Below are positions 1-5,749 of a stretch of DNA of 5,749 nt, one piece after another. The notes beneath the pieces are model-generated. The model was not told where the DNA came from, searched no databases, and saw only the letters and a program-made list of their open reading frames with translations. This DNA comes from Gemmatimonadota bacterium. Its GTDB lineage: Bacteria; Gemmatimonadota; Gemmatimonadetes; Gemmatimonadales; GWC2-71-9. Position numbers and translations under genes: made by a program. Where the stretch lies: assembly GCA_003222235.1 (NCBI GenBank), contig QHVD01000256.1:1-5749 (forward strand), read 5' to 3'. Positions within the stretch are counted from its first letter, which is position 1, and each line of letters opens with the position of its first letter.

Positions 1-1221
1 CCCCTCGGCGCCGGGCGGGAGAGCCGTGTCGGCGGGCGTCGCCCCCGTGGGCGCTGGCTGGCCGGGCTGCGCTTCGGCCGATGCGGAGCCGTAAGCCGCG
101 CGCGGCCGCCAGGCGGTGAGCGTCCAGAAATCGGCGCCCGCCCCCTTCACCCGGCCTGTCGCCACGAGCGAGTCGGGCCGGTACGCGACGACGTCGCCAT
201 TCTGGCGCACCAGGAGCGAGCCGTCCGGCGCGACCGCCGGCAGGTCGGCCCGCCACTCGGTTGCGACCGCGCCCGTCAGCCGCTTCACCGGCAGGTCCAC
301 CACCCATACGGAATCACCCACCGTCGGGCGGGCGAGCAGCCAGCGTCCGAGCGGATCGAGACGGATCGTCGCCGCAGGCGTCGGCAGCGGCACCCCGTCG
401 ATTTCCTCGCGCTCGTAGCGGTCGATCACGGCGAGCCCTGGATCGGTGCGGCGCGCCACGTAGATGCGATGCCCCGAAGGAGAGAACACGACAGCCCGTG
501 GATGATCCTCGAGCCGTACAAATGCCGGCTCACGGCGTCCTACCGGGTCCAGCAGGGCCACCCCGGAATCCGTCGCCACGGCGAGGAGATCCCCCCAACG
601 AGTGGCGGCCACGTCGCCGCCGACGGGGATGTTGCGGCTGGTGGACGGCTGGTCGGCGGCCGCAGTGATCACCTTGGGGGGATCGACCGCCACCAGCCGC
701 TGGTCCGTGGCCCCGAACAGCTCGATGGGCATGCCGCCCAGCGGCTGCGGCCAGGGGAAGCGCACGCGACGCGCGAGCGACACGATCCGCCGTTTCCCAT
801 CTACGGTGTAGAGCGTGCCGTCCGGCCCCAGCGCCGCCTGCACGATGCCCGTTGCCACCGTGTCCACACGCCCGCTCTCCAGGTCGAGCGCGAGCAAGTC
901 CCGCTTGCCGGTCGACACGAACAGGAATTCCGACTCGATGTCGAGGCCGACCACACGTTCGACAGGAGGGAGCTTGCCCCGCACTGCGTTCGGGATCTCG
1001 ACGAGGGCGGGAAGGCGGAAGGCTCGCACCGGGCCGCCCTGCGCCGCGACGCGGATGGCGATCCCCGGGCTGCGCGGGCCCACCGCCGGCCCTTTGCTAA
1101 GGGCCTCCGGCGCTTTGGATTGCGAGGGCGCGCCTGCGGGCGGCCGGGAGCGGCAGCCCCAGAGCGCCAAGCCGGTCAGGAGCGGGAACCACGCGCTGGT
1201 ACGCAAATCGCCTCGCCGCAC
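1..1221 (-). CDS. predicted lipoprotein with YVTN/WD40-like beta-propeller, C-terminus cut by window edge
   Basis: The frame is open for 407 residues to the left edge without a stop. Starting at the GTG (1221-1219), the N-terminus has arginines at 2, 3 and 7, a hydrophobic stretch (10-21) and a lipobox-like LWGC with Cys23. This points to a lipid-anchored envelope protein, although Trp at position -2 is unusual. After a Pro/Ala/Ser-rich spacer (25-55), residues about 56-365 form repeated beta-blades. The clearest are FSPSGHRIYVARRTDPG (246-262) followed by LAVID (263-267), LGPDGTLYTVDG (131-142), LDPLGRWLLA (288-297) and VAPDGSLLVRQNGDVVAY (330-347), typical of YVTN/WD40-like propellers. From about 376 the chain is Ala/Pro/Gly/Thr-rich, like a linker to another domain beyond the window. 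I recall SPOR-domain lipoproteins of this style in Gemmatimonadota, but no SPOR sequence is visible. A TTG at 1206 with GAGG four bases upstream is an alternative start. The gene follows gene 3 by 48 bases and is probably co-transcribed. Function unknown. Confidence 0.82.
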   Translation of the reverse strand, partial: MRRGDLRTSAWFPLLTGLALWGCRSRPPAGAPSQSKAPEALSKGPAVGPRSPGIAIRVAAQGGPVRAFRLPALVEIPNAVRGKLPPVERVVGLDIESEFLFVSTGKRDLLALDLESGRVDTVATGIVQAALGPDGTLYTVDGKRRIVSLARRVRFPWPQPLGGMPIELFGATDQRLVAVDPPKVITAAADQPSTSRNIPVGGDVAATRWGDLLAVATDSGVALLDPVGRREPAFVRLEDHPRAVVFSPSGHRIYVARRTDPGLAVIDRYEREEIDGVPLPTPAATIRLDPLGRWLLARPTVGDSVWVVDLPVKRLTGAVATEWRADLPAVAPDGSLLVRQNGDVVAYRPDSLVATGRVKGAGADFWTLTAWRPRAAYGSASAEAQPGQPAPTGATPADTALPPGAEG

Positions 1222-1269
1222 AAGATAGACAACCGGCGGGGCCAATACAAGTGTTTTAGCGATACGGAG
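1222..1269 (-). promoter_or_regulatory. short intergenic gap with weak promoter-like elements
   Basis: This 48-base gap separates gene 3 from the lipoprotein gene and is less GC-rich than its surroundings. It has no stem-loop with a T tract, so no terminator. A TTGTAT hexamer and a TATCTT hexamer are 17 bases apart on the minus strand, which resembles a weak sigma-70 promoter (3/6 and 4/6 matches). The TATCTT directly abuts the GTG start at 1221, so such a promoter would only make sense if the gene begins at the TTG at 1206. Chance is at least as likely. Confidence 0.2.
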
Positions 1270-4200
1270 TTAGAACGTCGGCCCGAAGCTCACCGTCCAG
1301 TACGGATTGTCGTGCGACCGGTTGAGCGGCTTGGTGTAGTCGAACCGCAGGACGATGAACCCGAGGAAGTTCACCCGCACCGACCCACCCCAGCTGCGCA
1401 GCGGCATCCGCACGACTTCCGCATCCTCCGAGGCGTCACGCTGCCAGCGGATGACCGAGCGCGTGTCCCACGCGAGCCCCACGTCGTAGAACAGGGCCGA
1501 TTCGATGGGCGGCAGCCCGACGGGGAGGAACCCCAACACCAGACTGCGGGTCAGCGGGAACCGGAGCTCCGCGTTGAAGACCGCGACCCTCGAGCCGATG
1601 AGCTGGTCGAGCTCGGAGCACCCGGTCCGCGTGCCGGTCGGAGCCGACTTGGCGCACTCGTTATTGATGAGCGAGCCGGCGGTGTAGCCCCGGATGAGCT
1701 CGGTGCTTCCCATGAACACGGGGAACTGATCGGCGTCCCGCCCGACGCGGCCGAAGAACAGGCCGCGGAAGGCGAAGGTGAACGGGCGCGCGAAGAAATA
1801 GCGCCGCACATCACCGAGCCCTTGCACGAAGCGCCACGAGCCGATCGTCGGTGCGATCTCGAGGCGGGACCGTCCGCCCGCGAACGGGCCGACCCACCCG
1901 AAGAGCGAGTTGTCGTGCACCAGCGCGAACGACGGCGTGACGTAGTTGATGTCCGGGCTGCTCACGGTTTGCAGATCGGAGGATGCGAAGATGTTTCCGG
2001 ACCGGTCGACCAGGTATTGAACCTGCAGCGTCGCGTCGCTGATGTTGGTCGCGTGCAGGCCGAACTCGGCCCGGTTGAAGCGGCTGAACGGGTAGAAGGC
2101 CTGGACGAACGCGTCCCGGAGCACGAAGCGCCGCAGGCCGACCGTCAGGAGGAACGTGTCGGACGTGCCCACCTGCTGCTCCGTGGTGGGTGCGTAGAAG
2201 TACAGGGGGTCCTGGCTGAAGCCGGTGGCCCAGTTGAAGCGGCGCGTCTGATTGATGTAGGCGGCGAGCACCTGCGCCTCGGCGATCCGTCCGTTGACGG
2301 CGCCGGAGAACAGCAGGGTGTGATTGCCCAGGATGTCGGACAGCGAGAGCGCGGTGCCGCCGAAGAACCCGCGCCCGAAGTTGTCGCGCTCGTAGCCGAT
2401 GGTCGGCCGCGCCACGTAGTCGGGCGTGAAGCGTGTGTGGTACGACTTGAACGTGAATTCGCTCGTATCGGGCAGCGCCCGCGCCGAGTCGAGCAGCCCG
2501 CGCACGGTGACCGGGGCCGGCGCGGCGGTCGACTCGGCCTTCTCCGGGGAGGCGCTCGAAGGACGAAACCCCACGGGCGAGCGGTACACCGAGCTCGCCG
2601 CACGCGACCGGTCGCCCGGCGTGGCGGCGCCCGGCGACGCACCCGCGGAAGCCGTGTCACGATCGCGGTCGCGCTCGCTCGCCGCGAGCAGGGACGTCAG
2701 GGGCGGCGTCGTGGGCTCTCGGAACGGCCGGCGCCGCAGCGACCGGGGGTTGTCCACCGCGTACACGTTGTACTCCCCGTCCTCGTAGTAGGCGAAGGCC
2801 ATGCGGTCCGCCTGGCGGGCCCACGAGAGGCAGGGGGACAGCGGCGTAATGCCGGACACGCCGGTGAACACGTCGGTCAGCTGGTACAGGTTGCCGTCGC
2901 CGAAGTCGTAGAGATAGACGTTGCTGATACCGGTGCGGTCCGAGACCAACGCGAGCGACCGCCCGTCAGGCGCCCACACGGGGTTGATGTTCTTGCCGCG
3001 CTCCATGTGCGGGAGCAGCTCGATCGCCCCGTCGTCGAGGTGGAACAGGGCGATGCGCATCTTCCCGAACCGGAGCTGATTGAAGTCGGTCTCGGGGCCG
3101 CGGTCGGTCACGAACGCGATGGACTTGCCGTCCGGCGACCACGCGGGCTGCAAGTCGGCGTCCTTGTCGTTGGTGAGGCGGTGCAGGTCGCTGCCGTCGG
3201 CGTTCACGACGAACAGGTCGGAGAGGCCCCCATCGTAGCCGGTGAACACGATCTGCCGCCCGTCGGGGGACCAGGCCGGCGTCGTCAGGCCGTTCAGCGG
3301 GATGCGGATGCGCCGGACCTCCTTGCTTCGCTTCACGTCGAGGATGACGAGGTCGTCGCGGTCCTTGTGCTTGGCGGCGATGGCGAAGAAGCGCCCGTCG
3401 GGCGAGAACGACCCGGCCGAGTTGACGAAGCGCAGGCTCTCGTAGTTGCTGTTGAGCGTCGATTTGACGAGCCGCCGCAGCACGCGTCCGCTCTCCCCGT
3501 CCGCGAGGTAGAGGTCCACGAAGAACGAGTGGCGCTCGCTGAAGTAGGCGATCTGCTTCCCGTCCGCCGTCAGCGCCGGCGCGATGTGCAGCGTGCCCTC
3601 CGATCGTTTCTCCGTCAGGAGCGGCTGCGCGATGCGCCGCGCGCGATAGTGCTCGGCGAGCTGGGGCAGGAAGGTGGTCTGGACGGCGTCCCGCCACTCG
3701 TTCGACAAGTCGTCGAGCGACATCCCCAGCGCGCGCCGGAACGCCCCCTCGATGCCGCTTGCCGTCGAGGACTGGAGAATCTCGCCGATCACCTCGTCGC
3801 CCCAACGCTCGCCCACGTACGCCCAGATGGCGTGACCGAACCGATAGGGGAAAATCCGCGGGTCGTAGGTGAGCTGCTCGATGGTAGGGAGATGCCCTTC
3901 CAACGCCGCATCCCGCAGCCACATCGTGGTGTGCGGATCGAGCGGGCCGATCGACAGGTACTCCGCCATGCCCTCCATGAACCACAGCGGGGGGTTCACG
4001 TTGATCAGCGTCTGCACCCCGGCGCCGATACGGCCCCGGCTGAACACGTCGTACTGGAACTGGTGGACCATCTCGTGGCCGATCACGTGCTCGAGCTCTT
4101 CATAGGCCCCGGTGAACGGCAGCACCATCCGGTGCTTGAAGAACTCCGTGACGCCGCCGGTGCCCTCGCCGATGTCGCCGCCGATGGCGTTGGTCTGCTG

Positions 4201-4488
4201 GAAGTCCGAATGCGACGCGTACAGCAGGATCGGCTTGCGGCCCTGGAACTCGTGGTGGAGCACGCGCGAGAGGCGTCCGTACCAGCGCTCGGCAATGCGG
4301 GCCGCGTCGAGCGCGGCCGCCCGCTCGGCCGGGTAGTAGTAGATGTCGAAGTGCTCCGTCTGGATGATGCGAAAATCGAAGGTGCGGTATTGGACCTTGT
4401 TCTGCCCGAAGTACTGCGCCGCGGCGGGCAGCGCGCAGGCGAGCGCCAGCGCCACCGCCGTTGCCGCGGTCCATCGCATCCGGCTCAT
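1270..4488 (-). CDS. exported metallopeptidase - TolB-like propeller - Omp85-type barrel fusion protein
   Basis: This 1072-residue protein is predicted to sit in the outer membrane. Residues 1-24 form a signal peptide with cleavage after AAA-Q. Residues 30-285 look like a gluzincin peptidase: HEMVH (138-142) carries two zinc ligands and the catalytic Glu, and E172 in MEGMAEY (171-177) is the likely third ligand. Residues 300-585 are a PD40/TolB-like propeller with about six blades, marked at TADGKQIAY (308), SPDGRFFAI (362), SPDGRQIVF (407), SPDGKSIAF (451), APDGRSLAL (506) and a degenerate one near 555. A low-complexity Arg/Asp/Ser/Ala/Pro linker (590-660) follows. Residues 680-1072 are an Omp85/D15-type barrel: DILGNH (718-723), ELIRGY with the L6 (V/I)RG(F/Y) motif (930-935), NAELRFPL (972-979), FDYTKPL (1049-1055) and a terminal Phe. 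I see no POTRA repeat. The start overlaps the rsfS stop. Domain calls are firm; the substrate and whether the N-terminal part is periplasmic or surface-exposed are unknown. Confidence 0.92.
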   Translation of the reverse strand: MSRMRWTAATAVALALACALPAAAQYFGQNKVQYRTFDFRIIQTEHFDIYYYPAERAAALDAARIAERWYGRLSRVLHHEFQGRKPILLYASHSDFQQTNAIGGDIGEGTGGVTEFFKHRMVLPFTGAYEELEHVIGHEMVHQFQYDVFSRGRIGAGVQTLINVNPPLWFMEGMAEYLSIGPLDPHTTMWLRDAALEGHLPTIEQLTYDPRIFPYRFGHAIWAYVGERWGDEVIGEILQSSTASGIEGAFRRALGMSLDDLSNEWRDAVQTTFLPQLAEHYRARRIAQPLLTEKRSEGTLHIAPALTADGKQIAYFSERHSFFVDLYLADGESGRVLRRLVKSTLNSNYESLRFVNSAGSFSPDGRFFAIAAKHKDRDDLVILDVKRSKEVRRIRIPLNGLTTPAWSPDGRQIVFTGYDGGLSDLFVVNADGSDLHRLTNDKDADLQPAWSPDGKSIAFVTDRGPETDFNQLRFGKMRIALFHLDDGAIELLPHMERGKNINPVWAPDGRSLALVSDRTGISNVYLYDFGDGNLYQLTDVFTGVSGITPLSPCLSWARQADRMAFAYYEDGEYNVYAVDNPRSLRRRPFREPTTPPLTSLLAASERDRDRDTASAGASPGAATPGDRSRAASSVYRSPVGFRPSSASPEKAESTAAPAPVTVRGLLDSARALPDTSEFTFKSYHTRFTPDYVARPTIGYERDNFGRGFFGGTALSLSDILGNHTLLFSGAVNGRIAEAQVLAAYINQTRRFNWATGFSQDPLYFYAPTTEQQVGTSDTFLLTVGLRRFVLRDAFVQAFYPFSRFNRAEFGLHATNISDATLQVQYLVDRSGNIFASSDLQTVSSPDINYVTPSFALVHDNSLFGWVGPFAGGRSRLEIAPTIGSWRFVQGLGDVRRYFFARPFTFAFRGLFFGRVGRDADQFPVFMGSTELIRGYTAGSLINNECAKSAPTGTRTGCSELDQLIGSRVAVFNAELRFPLTRSLVLGFLPVGLPPIESALFYDVGLAWDTRSVIRWQRDASEDAEVVRMPLRSWGGSVRVNFLGFIVLRFDYTKPLNRSHDNPYWTVSFGPTF
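4485..4488 (-). promoter_or_regulatory. ATGA stop/start overlap, rsfS to gene 3
   Basis: The TGA of rsfS (4487-4485) overlaps the ATG of the peptidase-propeller-barrel gene (4488-4486). The nearest purine-rich stretch is a run of G about 12 bases upstream, too far to be a good ribosome binding site. Translational coupling is therefore the likely way the large protein is started. Confidence 0.7.
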
Positions 4489-4895
4489 GGTTTCGAGCGA
4501 CCCCCCAGGGCGCCTGTCGCGAGCACCGGGGCGTCTCCCCAGAGTCGCTCCAGCTGGTAGAACTCTCGCAGTTCAGGATGGAACACGTGGACGACGAAAT
4601 CCACGTAGTCGAGCAGCACCCACCGGCCCTGCCGCAGTCCTTCCACATGATGGGGAGAAAGGCCCTCGGGCGCCAGGGCTTCTATCACGTGTTCCGCCAT
4701 CCCCCGCACGTGCGCGTCCGATGTGCCCGACACGATCACGAAGTAGTCCGTGGCCGCGGTGAGGCCACGCAGGTCGAGAACCAGCGGATCGACTGCCTTG
4801 CGGTCGAGCAGCGCCTCGGTGACGCAGCGCAGCGCCCGGCGCGCGTCCACCACGCGCCGCCGCGCCGCGCGGCCGCCCCGACTCCCGCTAGTCAT
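4485..4895 (-). CDS. rsfS: ribosomal silencing factor RsfS (YbeB/DUF143)
   Basis: RsfS binds ribosomal protein uL14 on the 50S subunit and blocks joining of the subunits, which lowers translation in slow growth or starvation. The product is 136 residues, slightly longer than E. coli RsfS (105) because of an Arg/Gly-rich N-terminal tail (about 1-15). The core is typical: LVLDLRGLTAATDYFVIVSG (38-57, matching the E. coli ALDVQGKSSITDCMIICTG region), the TSDAHVRGMAEHVIEAL segment (58-74), VEG (84-86), RWVLLDYVDFVVHVF (91-105) and the YQLERLWGD end (113-121), followed by about 15 extra residues. The ATG at 4895 is chosen because an upstream in-frame GTG at 4955 would overlap degV by about 50 bases and adds nothing conserved. 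No good Shine-Dalgarno precedes the start, so coupling to upstream translation is likely. The usual neighbour nadD is not visible here; instead degV lies upstream and an envelope protein gene downstream. Confidence 0.95.
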   Translation of the reverse strand: MTSGSRGGRAARRRVVDARRALRCVTEALLDRKAVDPLVLDLRGLTAATDYFVIVSGTSDAHVRGMAEHVIEALAPEGLSPHHVEGLRQGRWVLLDYVDFVVHVFHPELREFYQLERLWGDAPVLATGALGGRSKP

Positions 4896-4909
4896 AGCGC
4901 GACGCTCAT
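4892..4909 (-). other. five-codon mini-ORF bridging degV and rsfS
   Basis: The sequence ATGAGCGTCGCGCTATGA encodes MSVAL. Its ATG overlaps the degV stop as ATGA (4909-4906). Its TGA overlaps the rsfS start as ATGA (4895-4892). A weak GGA lies about 8 bases before its ATG, whereas rsfS itself has only a poor GAGCG before its start. Termination-reinitiation through this frame could carry ribosomes from degV into rsfS. The arrangement is read directly from the sequence; translation of the frame is inference and chance is possible. Confidence 0.3.
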
Positions 4910-5749
4910 CGGTTTGTTCCGTCCTCGATCTGGTGGAACACGCCCCACGCTCCAATCCCGGCGTGGGCGGCGATGACCGGCGTGATCGGGCTCACGATAC
5001 ATTGGGTCGAGCGGTAGCGCCCGGTGAGCTCGGCGGCCAGGTCGCGCGCGAACTCGGGGATGTCGGCGTGCGCCACGCCGAGGCGGAGCGCGCGCGGCGC
5101 TCCCGCCAACGCCCGGTCGAGGAGCTCGAGCACCCGGCGCCGCACGGCGACGCGGCCGCGCGCCCGCCCCAACGGCGCCACCGCGCCGTCGAGGGCGAAC
5201 CCCATGATGGGTTTGGCGTTGAGCTTGGTACCCAGCCACGCGCGCACCCGGCCCACCCGCCCCGAGCGCACCAGGCGCTCGAAGTTGTCCACCGTGAAGA
5301 GGCCCCCCGATTGGTCGCGCACTCGCACGAGTTCCCGCCCGACCGCCCCCGGCGACCAGCCTTGGGCGGCGAGGTCGAGCCCGCGCAGCACGAGCAGGCC
5401 TTCACCCAGGCTCGCCGACCGGCTGTCCAGCACGGTGATGCACCGCCCCTCCGGGTCCACCCGCCGTGCCGCGGCCTCCGCGCTGGCGTACGTGCCAGAT
5501 AGAAGTCGGGACAACACGATGGCGATGACGTGATCACCCGCCCGCACCGCGTCACGGAACGCGTCCTCAAAGGCCTGCGGGGTCGGCTGGGAGGTGCTCG
5601 CGTCGCACCCGGAGCGGAGCCGGACGAAGAACTCGGCGGCGGTGAGCTCCAGCCGGTCGCGGTATACGCGGCCGTCGAGGATCAGCTGCGTCGGGACCAA
5701 GGCGATCCCGTGCTCGAGCACGAGCGAGTCGGGGAGGTCGCACGCCGTG
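4906..5749 (-). CDS. DegV family fatty-acid-binding protein (FakB-like), N-terminus cut by window edge
   Basis: DegV proteins bind a single fatty acid. In Firmicutes the FakB members present it to the kinase FakA for phosphorylation and entry into phospholipid synthesis. The visible part is 280 residues, with the frame open to the window edge, so probably only about ten residues are missing if this is a stand-alone protein (usual length about 280-290). Numbering from the edge, family motifs run in order: TACDLP (1-6), TSQPTP (52-57), SRLLSGTY (80-87), VLDSRSASLGEG (106-117), the VDNFERLVRSGRVGR segment (153-167), NAKPIMG (177-183), RARGR (195-199) and HAGIGAWG (262-269). The last replaces the common HTGPG but keeps the histidine expected to contact the carboxylate. 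An internal GTG at 5721 is not the real start, because DegV sequence continues upstream of it. A fusion to an upstream DAK2/FakA-like domain cannot be excluded. The gene lies 10 bases upstream of rsfS. The family is clear; the lipid ligand is unknown. Confidence 0.93.
   Translation of the reverse strand, partial: TACDLPDSLVLEHGIALVPTQLILDGRVYRDRLELTAAEFFVRLRSGCDASTSQPTPQAFEDAFRDAVRAGDHVIAIVLSRLLSGTYASAEAAARRVDPEGRCITVLDSRSASLGEGLLVLRGLDLAAQGWSPGAVGRELVRVRDQSGGLFTVDNFERLVRSGRVGRVRAWLGTKLNAKPIMGFALDGAVAPLGRARGRVAVRRRVLELLDRALAGAPRALRLGVAHADIPEFARDLAAELTGRYRSTQCIVSPITPVIAAHAGIGAWGVFHQIEDGTNR

Noticed and set aside
116..1228. Several plus-strand frames of 69-137 codons in the left 1.2 kb
   Set aside because: They lie opposite a continuous minus-strand frame with a lipoprotein signal and propeller repeats, and their products are Ser/Arg/Pro-rich without domain features.
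1222..1269. Possible terminator between the barrel gene and the lipoprotein gene
   Set aside because: No stable inverted repeat followed by a T tract is present in the 48 bases.
2641..2700. CG-rich alternating sequence (GCGGTCGCGCTCGC type) as a possible repeat or site
   Set aside because: It is the coding sequence of the Arg/Asp run in the interdomain linker; the repetition follows from the codons used.
2966..3985. 339-codon minus-strand frame inside the peptidase-propeller region
   Set aside because: It is an Arg/Pro/Ala-rich frame-shifted shadow of the real gene with no motifs, typical of GC-rich DNA.
469..4560. 1363-codon open frame on the plus strand
   Set aside because: It is the exact antisense register of the peptidase-barrel and lipoprotein genes. 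Its product is Arg/Glu/Val/His-rich with no recognisable domain, while the minus strand carries clear signal peptides, HEMVH, PD40 and Omp85 motifs.
4485..4955. Longer rsfS beginning at the GTG at 4955
   Set aside because: It would overlap degV by about 50 bases, adds 20 residues without RsfS similarity, and the ATG at 4895 fits the ATGA junction.
4750..5502. 250-codon plus-strand frame opposite degV and rsfS
   Set aside because: It runs across the junction of two well-recognised minus-strand genes and its product is a low-complexity Arg/Ala/Pro/Glu-rich sequence.

Overview
The window is a compact, GC-rich stretch of about 5.7 kb in which every gene I can support lies on the minus strand, so it is read from right to left. 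In transcription order there are four genes. (1) A DegV/FakB-type fatty-acid-binding protein, cut by the right edge at its N-terminus. (2) rsfS, the ribosomal silencing factor (YbeB/DUF143). (3) A 1072-residue exported protein that joins a gluzincin-type metallopeptidase domain, a TolB-like PD40 beta-propeller and an Omp85/BamA-type outer-membrane barrel. (4) A predicted lipoprotein with a YVTN/WD40-like beta-propeller, cut by the left edge at its C-terminus.

The organism is a diderm bacterium: gene 3 has a signal peptide, an Omp85 (V/I)RG(F/Y) motif and a C-terminal phenylalanine, and gene 4 has a lipobox. The high GC content, the extreme avoidance of A/T-ending codons and the type of propeller/barrel protein fit Gemmatimonadota or a related phylum such as Acidobacteriota. 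That placement is recollection of similar proteins, not a search result.

The layout looks like one operon. degV ends 10 bases before rsfS, and a five-codon reading frame bridges that gap. rsfS and gene 3 share an ATGA overlap. Gene 4 starts about 48 bases after the stop of gene 3. I see no terminator, RNA gene, mobile element, CRISPR array or long repeat. The only non-coding DNA is the 1222-1269 gap and the few bases at 4896-4905.

The genes fall into a cytoplasmic pair (lipid supply and ribosome dormancy) and an envelope pair (peptidase-propeller-barrel and propeller lipoprotein). A link between the pairs, such as tying growth state to envelope maintenance, is inference only. The most interesting item is gene 3: an Omp85-type barrel whose usual periplasmic POTRA repeats appear to be replaced by an apparently intact zinc peptidase and a propeller. 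I know of no characterised protein with this architecture.
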